DNA of 41,607 bases from Mnemiopsis leidyi (lineage: Eukaryota > Ctenophora > Tentaculata > Lobata > Bolinopsidae). A model generated the notes under the pieces. The model was not told the origin of the DNA. It did no database searches and saw only the letters and a list, made by a program, of their open reading frames with translations. Of the stretch, positions 1-10,700 are shown in pieces. Positions within the stretch are counted from its first letter, which is position 1; each line of letters begins with the position of its first letter. A program made the translations under genes and the position numbers. The stretch is taken from the NCBI GenBank assembly GCA_000226015.1, contig JH153095.1, positions 93,493-135,099 of the forward strand, written 5' to 3'.

Positions 1-3
1 ACA

Positions 4-79
<76 letters not shown>

Positions 80-143
80 ACAAATACACACACATACAAT
101 CCCACACACACAATCACAAACACACACGCACGCACACTCACAC
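1..143. repeat. (CA)n microsatellite upstream of the YIPF5 pseudogene
   Basis: Near-perfect CA dinucleotide run for about 75 bases, then an interrupted CA-rich tail. A second CA tract lies at the equivalent place upstream of intact YIPF5 (4936-5130). Both are followed by the same short block (a cggtaaaatcgg motif, then agacgcacaca), so the microsatellite belongs to the duplicated segment. Confidence 0.95.
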
Positions 144-149
144 ACATGC

Positions 150-1068
150 ACATTAATTTGTCCCGGTAAAATCGGTCTGTAGACGCACACACGACCGAAG
201 CAATTAACTGCAATCTGGCAGTAATGATGTAGATATTGTAAATGTGCGAGGGAAATGTCAGTAGCCCAATTATACTCTTTAAATTGTACACCAAATGTGC
301 GGTAAGTTTTCCCACGTTACACAGGCAATTTTATACATCATAAAATGCTATGATAAAGTGCATTTTATTGATTTATTCATGAAGTCATGAGATATTCTTT
401 AGTTTCTAATCCTAGACTTACGTCTCAAAACTATCGATACAGTTACCAATACACAGTTTCAATATCAACTCCAACACTTATTTCTAAAAATCAATCTCAC
501 AGCAGTGAGGGGATCATGTCACAGGACTTCTACTCGAGCAATTACAACATGGGAGGCGGAGACCAAGACCAATGGTCCCAGCAAGGAGGCTGGTCCCAGG
601 AGCAGAACTGGAACACCTCCCAGCCGTACTCCACCCCATCTCAACCTGAACAACCCCAGTATCCAACCCAGTACTCCCAACAGCAGTACAGTCAGTACAG
701 CTACTCCCAGCCTCAGGAGTCTCAACACAAAGTTTCTACGCCACCCCGGCTCCCAAGACCAGTACAGTAGTTACAGTTCTCCCTCCGCCCAACAGTACTC
801 TGCCAGTGAGGGTAACCAGAGCTTCTACAGCAGTGGAGCTAGTTTCTACGATCCTAACGCTAACATGGGGTCCATGGGGGCGGTTCCCCAACAAACCTCC
901 GATTCGTTCGAGGACGAACCTCCTCTGATGGAAGAACTGGAGATAGACCTGCAGCAGATTTACCATTATAAGTAGCGTAGTCAGTTTTTCAGTCTTAACC
1001 TCGAAAATTTTTTTGATGTGACTGAAAAACTGACTACGCTATTTACCAGACAACCATAACAGAGTTGG
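150..1068 (+). pseudogene. YIPF5: Truncated YIPF5 duplicate (5' part only)
   Basis: A second copy of the first half of YIPF5. The ATG at 516 opens the same reading frame as the intact gene at 5375, and the segment up to 965 differs from it by only a few substitutions. Single bases are lost in two short runs (around 727 and 744), giving a net -2 shift, so the N-terminal part is read to a stop at 768-770 and the acidic FEDEPPLMEEL segment continues in another frame. A further 3-bp net loss lies near 661-680. The coding sequence is interrupted at 966 by a small inverted-repeat element. Homology resumes at 1049 for about 20 bases and is then lost, so all membrane segments are absent. About 200 bases of 5' flank are shared with the intact gene, so this is a DNA-level duplication rather than a retrocopy. 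It may still be transcribed, but it cannot encode a Yip1-domain protein. Confidence 0.88.
966..1040. mobile_element. 75-bp MITE-like inverted-repeat insertion with 8-bp TSD
   Basis: Positions 973-994 and 1020-1041 are perfect 22-base inverted complements around a 25-base AT-rich loop. The element is bracketed by the direct repeat atttacca (958-965 and 1041-1048; one base is shared with the inverted-repeat arm, so the TSD may be 7). In the intact YIPF5 gene the equivalent site (from 5820) has a single uninterrupted taccagacc sequence, so empty-site and filled-site alleles can be compared inside this one window. A 7-8 bp TSD suggests a hAT-type transposase acting in trans. No second copy was seen in the window. 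Confidence 0.8.
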
Positions 1069-1857
1069 CTATCGATTAAGCCAGTATAATCCAATAGGGT
1101 AGAATGACCTGATTCTGATTTTTAAATGTTTTTTGAACTTTTGTGCAGGCTACAATTTGCACTCCCTTCAGGGCCTTGACCTAATTCCGATCACCTGAGC
1201 TTAAATCCTATTACCCAAAAAAACTATGAAAATGTAGCTTTCAGAGTATTAGTTTTCATAAAATTGTATATTCTTACCCTTTTCTGGTCACTCCAGGATT
1301 TGGAATTGCCAGTAACATTGGCTAATGAGAAATTATAGCTTCCAAAAACGAGTCACTTTTGACTTGTTCAATATAATAATATTTAAAACATACGGTTTTC
1401 AAACTTTTTGAGGCTTTGATAATCATTTAAGGTCTTTTTTATTAATTATTATTATTCAATTAATTAAACATATATTATTCAATTAATTCAACATATGAAA
1501 ACAGGAAAATTTTGCAAAATGAGCCCAAAAGTGGCGGTTCAGAATTAGGTACCCTTATTAACAATGGGTAGTGGGTACCTTATTCCGACCACCAATTCTT
1601 GTACATAATACAGCTTGTAAGGACGAATGTGGGGCTGCTGTGGCCATTTCCATAGTAATATTACGTCTCTACAAATCTTGTAATTACATAGCATCTCGAA
1701 GTCCTTTTCAAAAAAGTATTTTCTCCTCCAGTTTACTATGTCTAAGTCTCCTGAATTTTCCTCTTTCTTGGATGCAGATTTCTATTTCTTCCCCTTTCGT
1801 TCATCAAATATGTATGTGGTTTCAAGTGGGGAGGGGGCCTTTTTCAGGTCCTCATTT
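1069..1857. other. Non-coding stretch
   Basis: AT-rich sequence with ATTATT-rich runs near 1440-1490. No ORF with recognisable protein similarity and no splice-phased exon series found. Confidence 0.6.
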
Positions 1858-2120
1858 CGAGCAAGCTCGACTCCCAGAGGTGTGCACTGATTGGTAACAG
1901 GTGTGTTGTTGTGGGTGGGCCGAAGGATCAACCAAGCTACATAGGGCCGGTTGCTCAATTGGTAGAGCACTCATCTAGACAATGCAGAGGTTGTCGGATC
2001 ATACCCGACTCGGCACGGTGCCGGTCCATGAATTTTCTGAATTGACTGTCAGTGGAAATCGTGTCCGTTCAAATATCTGCTTCGTTCATATCATGTAGCC
2101 TGGTTGATCCTTCGGTTCAT
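1858..2120 (+). mobile_element. tRNA-headed SINE-like element inside 23-bp terminal inverted repeats
   Basis: Bases 1920-1942 and 2093-2115 are inverted complements with one mismatch. Between them, from about 1947, is a degenerate tRNA-like head. It has a near-complete acceptor stem, a D-arm reading gctcaattggtagagc (polymerase III A-box-like), an anticodon-like arm with a one-base bulge, and a T-arm gtcgg...ccgac enclosing a decayed B box. A non-tRNA tail follows (the tggaaatcgtgtccgttcaa motif). A diverged relative at 27752-28045 shares the 5' flank (cgagc...agctcg, then cagaggt), the inner end motif and the tail. It is not a functional tRNA gene because the B box and anticodon stem are degraded. 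Confidence 0.6.
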
Positions 2121-4895
2121 CAATTATCTCTCTTTTGATCTTCATAGTAATTTCATGTCTTGATTCTTATAGCATTGGGGGGAAAATTTCTCTTTTGTTC
2201 CTTGGAGAATTTATCTTTTGTTTCTTAATCTGGGTGCTGCTGGATTTAGGGGGAAAGGTATGATGGCAGTTGACTTGTGAGACTTTTGATAAAAGGGGGA
2301 AAAAGTGCTGGCCAAAGTTTTTCTTGGTGAGTTGTACATTCATGAAATAAAGATCAGCAACCAACTACTTCCGTGCCGATTTCATGAAAATTGAGAAGGT
2401 TTTCTTGTGATGATGATATCGATGCACCATATTTTTGTTCTTTTGTATCATTTAAACGCTTTTTTAGTATAATTAAAGTCATTTTACAGGTAACAATTGA
2501 TTATGCAACAAAGTGGCCGGATTTAGGTCCCCTGTCATTTGGGTACCTAATTCAATGTTCTGCTTGATTTTTAAAGTTTTTGAAATAAAAGCTCCATAGT
2601 AAGTATTATCGACATCCAATTCATGCCACAGCATGTTTTTACGTCTTAATCAGAAAAAAAAACATTTTGATCTGCATTGTCCTAATGTCCGATCACTTCA
2701 ATCTTTAGCTTTATTTTCAAGTTCCTTCAAGAGTTTTCTTTTTTTGGATGCGGTGCATAAAATTGTTAACGAACCCATAATAGCATTAGTGGGATTGCAA
2801 TTTGATATGAAATTGGTGATCGGAATTGGGGACCCATGCAAATTCAGTCCCCAATGATGATCACCAAATTTACAGCATGAAAATTGACTCCCAGTGCTTG
2901 AATATCTTAAGCATACTAAGAGAAAACTTTCAAGGTAGATGGCATAATTTGATGTGGCGTCTCAAACTACTTTGCCACCATTTAAGATGGTTCATGATTT
3001 TTTTCACCAAGATTTCAGGGGTAAAAATTTTCGATTCGAACTCGTGCTATCATTTTTAGGATTTTTGCTCGAAATTTTTAAGGGAATTATAAAAGCCCTT
3101 AATGTTGATCCTGCAACAATTAGAATCATGAAAGTTCTGAAAAAATATTTCTAGAATTTTTTCCCTCCAGGTGATCGGAATAAGGGCCCAATCGGAGAAA
3201 GGCTTCTTACCCAATGCTAATGAATGAACTTATATTATCATATCATGCTATACTAGAGATGCTATATTATTATTACATTGCTTTATAAAAGTGAAGTTAA
3301 ATTGTCCAAAAGATCTGTTAGAAATTATCTGTGGAAGAATTTTCAAAATGTGTGGAAGAATCTTCAAAATGTTACATATATGCTCAAAATTGAAGCAGTG
3401 TTTTCTTTCCCAAAACATTTTTCATACATGCTAGATATTTTTAATGCTAATATTGTTTGTGAATTTATGCAGCAATGGAGTTTAAGTAGGGATAAAGTTG
3501 GTTAAGTTAAAATTTGTATCATAGAATGTCAACAATAGTTTTTACTTTAGAAGTGACTATAATATTACTAACTTCTAAGAAAAAGGTAGTTTTCTTTATT
3601 AGAGGGGGTTTGATGGAGTGTACACTGTGCTAAAATTCACAAGTTTGAAATTTGTTGATTGCATTTATTTAGGATTCCACTGTAGCTTGATTATACATAA
3701 CCATGTTTTTGAATAAGATTCCTTTAGAAATTGTGTTAGTTACTTATAAAACAATGTCAACAAAACTATCATCGACAAATTTGGAATGTTTTCCAAAAAA
3801 TGCGAACTTGTTAGAACTTTGAGAAACGTCAATTTTGGACAATTTTTTCTATCCAGCAAGGCTGTAGCTGGTTAGGAATCGGGAGATATGGGTGGTATAC
3901 AGTGGGGTTAGCAGGATGGTTGTCCGTCTCCATGGACGTTGGCCTCTCCTTTATCAAAACAGCGATTGCGCAGGGTTAGATTGTTTTTAATACAATGCGT
4001 CGCACATCACTGTAGACTGATTAAATTTAATGAATAAGATCGCGAGTGTGGGATTTGATTAATGATTGGTCTTGCGAATAGGGACATGGCAATCAAAGTG
4101 TTTGTCTGTATGATGGAACTGACAAAAAAATAGTCGTCTTAAATATTTTATCAAACACAAAGTCACTGAACATCACGATAATCGATCTATTCGGGCAGGG
4201 CAAAATGTGCATTGTGATATCAGCAATGAAGTTGTTTGTTTACTTTAATCACTCTTCGTAAATGATGAAATCCGACTTATAAAACTAAGGAATATGAGTG
4301 ATTATTGCGAATTTTCCCATTGTAGTAGATGAAGCTTCATATAGTTATCAGTTGTAACCAAATGCAAGAGGATATTTAAGGATTGAGATGATAATGAATA
4401 AATGCCACATGGATTACTGGCTGCACAGTGCTTGCTTCACATCATTTAAAGTTCAATTCAGACATTTGGCAAAAATTCACTCGCATAGCTACAACATATT
4501 GTGGCACAGATCAAATCATCGACAAAATGAAGCAATAGCAAATCGCAACTAAGCCAGTCCCAGCTCAGACACCTGAATATACGTCCTCGATACGTTAGTA
4601 GTGCATTGGAACCTGAAATGTAAGCAACCCTGAAAAGTAAGCAATAGCAAATCGAACTAACAACCAAGCACAAGAAGTTTAGCGCGCACAATTTTCATTT
4701 AATAATGCACGTGTCATGTCAATAATACTTACATGGCGCGTGTTATCAATGCAATAGCTCAGGCCTAAAATCTCTGCAACCGAGTGCCGAGTATGTTAAG
4801 TGTAGTTTTTTCTTCATCATTCTCAAACAAGATTTTAACAGCTCCGGCTGGGTGGAAATATATCGCCTGCCTGTCGGGAATAACGGGCAGAATTC
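2121..4895. other. Intergenic stretch without recognisable genes
   Basis: About 2.8 kb of AT-rich DNA. The only ORFs are short, with no family resemblance and no phased splice sites. A weak repeat (tttcaaaatgt, tgtggaagaat) lies near 3330-3375. No RNA gene recognised. Confidence 0.6.
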
Positions 4896-4929
4896 TTGTT
4901 CATTAAGTATAAGCCTATGAACTTACAAA

Positions 4930-5140
<211 letters not shown>

Positions 5141-5374
5141 CTAACGTCTAACACACATGTACACACTTTAAGTTTCCCCGGTAAAATCGGCCTATAGACG
5201 CACACAGGCTATACTTATTTTCGATTTTATACATCATAAAATGCTATGATAAAGTGCATTTTATTGATTAATTCACGAAGTCATGATTTATTGTCTCGTT
5301 TCTAATCGTAGACATTACGTCGCAAAACTGTCAATATTAACTCCAACACTTATCTCACAGCAGTAGGTGGGATC

Positions 5375-6289
5375 ATGTCGCAGGACTTCTACTCGAGTAA
5401 TTACAACATGGGAGGCGGAGACCAAGACCAATGGTCCCAGCAAGGAGGCTGGTCCCAGGAGCAGAACTGGAACACCTCCCAGCCGTACTCCACCCCATCT
5501 CAACCTGAACAACCCCAGTATTCCCAACCCCAGTACTCCCAACAGCAGTACAGTCAATACAGCTACTCCCAGCCTCAGGAGTCTCAACAACAAAGTTTCT
5601 ACGCCACCCCCGGCTCCCAAGACCAGTACAGTAGTTACAGTTCTCCCTCCGCCCAACAGTACTCTGCCAGTGAGGGTAACCAGAGCTTCTACAGCAGTGG
5701 AGCTAGTTTCTACGATCCTAACGCTAACATGGGGTCCATGGGGGCGGTTCCCCAACAAACCTCCGATTCGTTCGAGGACGAACCTCCTCTGATGGAAGAA
5801 CTGGGGATAGACCTGCAGCAGATCTACCAGACCACCATGACAGTGCTGAACCCCAGTAAACCAGCTGCCACAACACTCATGGACGACCCTGACCTGTCTG
5901 GACCTCTGATGTTCTGTCTTGGGTTTGGAAGTCTTCTCCTTCTTTCGGGGAAGATCCACTTCGGGTACATCTACGGAGTAGCGCTGATAGGAGCAGCATC
6001 CATGTACACCCTGCTCAACTTGATGAGCGTTAACGGAGTATCTGCTAGTATCACAGTGTCAGTGCTAGGATACTGCATGTTACCCATGTGTATTCTAGCT
6101 GCTGTTTCCGCTCTTCTTAGTCTCAAGGGACTGTTTGGTATCATCGTCTCTATCATTACGGTATCCTGGGCTGCCTTCGCTTCTTCCAAATTGTTTGTCT
6201 CAGTGCTGGCCATGTATGATCAGCAGCCCCTAGTTGCTTATCCTTGTGCCATTATGTACGGGATCTTTGCCGTGTTGACTGTTTTTTAA
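5375..6289 (+). CDS. YIPF5: YIPF5 orthologue (Yip1-domain Golgi/ER membrane protein), intronless
   Basis: 304-residue single-exon gene. Residues 1 to about 137 form a low-complexity N-terminus rich in Q, S and Y (repeated YSQ, QPQYSQ and SYSQP motifs). This is followed by the family signature FEDEPPLMEELGID and then a Yip1 domain with about five hydrophobic helices (from GPLMFCLGFGSLLLLSGKI, including GYIYGVALIG, LLNLMSVNGV and VLGYCMLPM) ending LVAYPCAIMYGIFAVLTVF. The C-terminal half aligns almost gaplessly with human YIPF5 (257 aa as I recall it); the extra length is all in the N-terminus. The family binds Yif1 and Ypt/Rab GTPases and acts in ER-Golgi traffic. The ATG at 5375 matches the start conserved in the pseudogene. 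An acceptor-like tatctcacag lies about 15 bases upstream. AATAAA-type signals follow at about 6440 and 6495. Lack of introns could mean an old retrocopy or a natively intronless gene. Confidence 0.95.
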   Translation: MSQDFYSSNYNMGGGDQDQWSQQGGWSQEQNWNTSQPYSTPSQPEQPQYSQPQYSQQQYSQYSYSQPQESQQQSFYATPGSQDQYSSYSSPSAQQYSASEGNQSFYSSGASFYDPNANMGSMGAVPQQTSDSFEDEPPLMEELGIDLQQIYQTTMTVLNPSKPAATTLMDDPDLSGPLMFCLGFGSLLLLSGKIHFGYIYGVALIGAASMYTLLNLMSVNGVSASITVSVLGYCMLPMCILAAVSALLSLKGLFGIIVSIITVSWAAFASSKLFVSVLAMYDQQPLVAYPCAIMYGIFAVLTVF

Positions 6290-6840
6290 AAGTAGAATAG
6301 TGTGAAGTATGTTAGATGTTATGATGGGGTTCATTTATATTTCTTAATTGTAATGGAATATGACGTCTTGAATGCGGGCTCTTCGATTTGATCTCAATCC
6401 TGAGCTGTGGAAATGTTGTTATTCACAGCCCTTTTAACCAATAAACCAACTGCAATTTTTGATAATCTATTGAATTTCAGCTAAACGTGAAATTAAATAA
6501 ACTTTCTTGTTGAAAGTAACAATCCAGTTTTGTAAATAACATGTCAGTCCATAATGCTATGAATGAATAATGTAAATTGTTTAGACTTTCTATCGATCAT
6601 ATTTTGTGTATCTTTTTGTGGGAACCTGTTGTCTGAATATGAAGTAAAATTGGAATGTGAAACACAGTTCGAATACCACTGCTCAAATTACTGAAAGCTA
6701 ATTTGTTATTACTGAATTAAACTAATCAATTTTTTAAGTTCAGAACCAAAAATGGTTTATTAGGGCCTTAAATTGTGACATCCTTATCTTTTGCCAACTA
6801 AAAACTGTGTTGAAATTAGATCTTATTACTACAATATTTA
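6290..6840. promoter_or_regulatory. YIPF5 3' UTR and MED12 upstream region
   Basis: About 550 bases between the YIPF5 stop and the MED12 leader, same orientation. It holds AATAAA motifs near 6440 and 6497 that probably end YIPF5. The MED12 promoter must lie here or in the YIPF5 3' end, unless the transcript is trans-spliced from a more distant promoter. No clear TATA box. Confidence 0.45.
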
Positions 6841-6875
6841 GGCAATATTTCAGTAAGATTTTAGCAATATTTCAG
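6841..6875 (+). promoter_or_regulatory. Duplicated 3' splice-acceptor motif just upstream of the MED12 start
   Basis: The sequence gcaatatttcag occurs twice, at 6842-6853 and 6864-6875, and the second ends 23 bases before the MED12 ATG (6899). This looks like a genuine 3' splice site of a 5' UTR intron or a spliced-leader acceptor. Between it and the start is a four-codon upstream ORF (ATG at 6880, TGA at 6889). Confidence 0.45.
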
Positions 6876-6898
6876 GGGGATGTCGAGGTGAGAATGCG

Positions 6899-7709
6899 AT
6901 GTCGAGTGAGGCTGACATTCTACAAGCCCGCCACCTCAACAAGCGGACTAAGCTAGGACCCCCAGATGTTTACCCTCAGGCAAAGGACCAGAAGGAGGAC
7001 AAACTCAATGATCTCAGTCTCAAAAAGGCATGTCATCAAGTGTCTTATATCTTTTACGTGAACAACCGTTCATGCACGTCCCTATAATTCAGATCACACC
7101 CATTAACATCAAATTGACCACTTGATCTCATGTTTAACTTCAAATCAACAACGTACTCCAAATTTGGTGCTAAATGTTAGCGTTCATACTAAATTCCTAA
7201 GAACTGGAAGTCTCAGCAGTGCTGAAGTTAAGTCTCTACTCTTTATTGCAGGGTTACTCAAACCCGCCGGTAACACAGAACGAATGTGGCTCAGCACGAG
7301 AGAGGATCAAGGCTAAGGGGCTGAGTACCCTGCATCAGAACATCCTACAGTCGAGCAAGGAGCTAGCTCAGATGAAACACAACAACAATACTGTCAATGA
7401 TAACGGAACTAGGAAAATTCAGACTATTCAGCGTGACCAGTTTTGGTCTGTAAATCCCAGGTTAATGTTTAGATAACTTGCAATCTTATGAATTGATGGA
7501 AGAATAGAATAGTTAAGAAATGGAAATTTCTAAAAATGGTTCTTTCCTGAATTTTCACTGTTTTATATTTCAGATCTAACAGACAGACTATAAAAAAGTT
7601 TTTTGGTGATCTCAGCTCGTCCAGCAAAACACTTGCTTCCCTTGTGAAAAGTAGGATCCCCTCATTTCAGAAGAAAGAGGAAATACTGGACCACATGGCT
7701 GAATATCAG
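6899..7709 (+). CDS. MED12: MED12 exons 1-3: CDK8-activating N-terminus
   Basis: Exon 1 (6899-7027) encodes 43 residues containing KRTKLGPPDVYPQ and QKEDKL, the hallmark MED12 N-terminal segment that contacts and activates CDK8/Cyclin C. Numbering matches human exactly: E33, L36 and G44 are conserved, while human Q43 is K here. Exon 2 (7252-7460) begins with G44 and continues to FWSVNPR (human FWLVTAR). Exon 3 (7574-7709) encodes a segment ending FQKKEEILDHMAEYQ. The exon 1 donor is best read as AAG|GCATGT, a GC-AG intron, because this joins KK directly to GYSNPPV as in other animals. A GT donor 12 bases later would insert four residues (ACHQ). Exon 3 carries no start codon but is supported by phase and homology. 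Confidence 0.92.
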
Positions 7710-10700
7710 GTCAGTGGTACTATAGTTCTACGAAACCAGATCTCAATCGCGACTCGCGAGAAAACTTTATCAATTACATAATATCGATAATTTTTTCACG
7801 GATCCCACCTTTCCACCCCATCTGTAAACACATCCCCCTCAGGTTCCGGTTATGAGAGCGATATGGTTCATGAAGATCACGGCGGTGTACGTTAGTAGCA
7901 TTAGTAAGAAACGTAACACCTGTGTAGCTCTAGAGTGGACCAAGTGTATTTCGGAGTACCTCAAGGATAATCTCTCCAAGTTTGCCGAGCACAATGTGAG
8001 TTATTCAGGGTATTTTCTTTCAATCTTTTTAAATTTATAAAATTTCGCAAGTTGTGTTTTGGCCTGTACGGCTGAACGAGTTGATAAGTAGCTCAGGACA
8101 AAACCGGTGTTTTACTGTTGGAAAGGTTCCGCTCCGATTGTTACATTGCAAGATTTCACTCTATGATTTTCCTCAGGTAGACTACGGTAAGATAAGCACA
8201 GTGAACACGGGAAACAAGGCGGTGCAAGAAGCTAACGCTGCTAAAAATAGGTGGAACTACACACTTCGTCTCTGTCATTGCATGTACCAGGTAACATTTC
8301 TCAAGTAACCCGGCATTGCGGTTTGCTTGAATCCCTTTGTTTGGTAAACATATCAGTTACAATGTAAAAGTTACAATTGTCTGCTGCAGAATACCTGTAA
8401 GACAAAAGCCAAAACTAATGTTTGTTGTAACGTACTAAAAACTAAACCTGCTGTTTGTAGGACGGGTTGTTGGACCGACAAGAGTTTTTGTTGTACATTA
8501 TCAAGTGGGTACACGAACTAAAGATAACAGAGAAGGAAGATATTCTCAAACATCTAGTTCAGGTATGTACGTTATAGAGGGGCCGGAATGATTTTAATTT
8601 AGATTCGACTTTTGAGCCTGAGTTTCTTGTGTTAAAATTGACATCGCCAGAAACAAAACGTAGGTAACATGCTGGTGTTCAAATTGTATACTGAATATGC
8701 AAAGATAATATACATTATGTGTACAATGTACATTATGTGTACAATGTACATTGTGTGTTCATTGTACATTCTGTGTACATTGTAGAGTGTGTGTACATTG
8801 TACATTCTGTGTTCATTGTTCAGTGTGTCTACATCTTGTACAATTTGTGTAAAATGTACAGTGTGTGTACAATGTACATTCTGTGTACAATGCAATCTAC
8901 ATTCTGTGTATAATGTACATTCTGTGTACATTGTGTGTACATTGTACATTCTGTTTACATTGTGTGTACATTGTACATTGTGTGAACATAATACATTATG
9001 TGTACATTATACAAGTATCCAGTACATGACGATACAATTTCAGGTGATGTTGACGTACATGGACGATGTAGTAGAAAACTTTGTTCTATCTCGTTCGGCA
9101 GCCTACATGTGTGTACACAAACTCAACTCTCTGTCTGAAGTTAACAGTGTCAGAAGCACTTTCGACTGGGGTGAGCCTCTTCAAAACTCTTTATAATGAA
9201 GAGCGGTCCTGGACTTGTTTTTGTTATTTTTGCTATTGGTACGTATTTGGTACGGTTTCGATTATTTTGAGCAACGCATTTTTATCCCGGCCATTCGTAG
9301 TTGGCCTTCAACCAGTTTAATTATTCAATAAAAACTGCTTCCCAAACCCAAACAACACTCTGGGCCTGATCCCGACTGTATATAACCCAAGTAGAGTATC
9401 TCATGTCTTGAACTAAACGAGAGATTAAGTCATACTAGGAGTTGACAGGTCCAGGTAAGGTGTTCCACAACGTCCACAAGAGAACGTGGTGACTGGTAAC
9501 AACTACCGTACAACTTCATAGCATTCCATAAACCGTGTATAACTAGCTCCGACTCTCCTTGTATGGGTTGTTATCAGGAGGACTTTACTGCGCAGGTAGT
9601 CTGGCGTGGTTTTATTCACTGAATATATACTTGTTAGACGATTGCGCGGCGTGTCTGGCGTTAGCTGACTGTTGATACAGGTTATGTTGGGATAGTTCCA
9701 GGCCGTAATTACAGTACAATATGTACCCCGAAGCCGGTATTATAACAATACCGTGTATTAGCATTATGTAAGACTTGTTGTGTGCCAAGTTTTGACACGC
9801 ACTATTGTAGTAAGATTATGTCATCTGCGCCGCTCCAAGCTACCGAATTGTGGACTACATATTTTTCGCGGGATGTGCAGTTGCCCTGCTGAGGGCTAAA
9901 ACTGACGAAAATTACTGCCAGTGTACATAGTAGTGTAATTTCTCATTTGTTACCTGGAAATCTGTACACTCCTCGCAAGTATTACACACGTAATGTTGTA
10001 TTGCTGTTAAGCAGATTAAACCACAATACTGCTTTGGAACATGCTGAACAACTTGTATGTCAAACTATCAAACGAGTTTAAGTAGGTCGTTAAATTAAGT
10101 TTAGTTACATCAGGTAAGAAAATTTTCGTCTAACTGTTAACTGTCAGTTACATCAGATCGAAATTTAACATTTGCACTGCGTTCTGTCAAATGTTTGTTT
10201 GACAAAATATAGGAGACTGTACTCTGTAGATTCTTACCATCTGAGAAACGAAATTATGCAATCTTAAACAAACAATTTAGAGTTTCACACAAGAAATATC
10301 CTTGTGTTTGACTAAGGAGCTACCCCCCAGATAGTGCTGTAAAAGACTGCCACGTCCCAGCCCGATCTAACTGCCCGTACCATGACGCCTTGTTGCTCGT
10401 CTTCTCAACCATCTTACAACGTATCACTCTGATGTGTCCTACCGCTCTTGTGTACCAACGTTCTTGGGTAAGTTATGTCAGTTTTATTTTCGGAGATATG
10501 ATCTGGAGACTCCAAACTTAATCAAAGAAGATATGTCAAAATCAAACATAACTGTTGTTCATGTTTAAGTTTGTTTAAGTGGTTTTTAAGTATGTTAAAA
10601 CTTTGTATAAGTTGTGAAATAACACGCCCAAGAACTTCAACTGGAAGTCCAACTGCCAGGTCAAATTTCACCTCTAACATTTCTTGTCATCACCAATGCC

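Noticed and set aside
1947..2020. Functional tRNA gene
   Set aside because: Degenerate B box, bulged anticodon stem and embedding in a repeat with a diverged relative; a tRNA-derived element is more likely.
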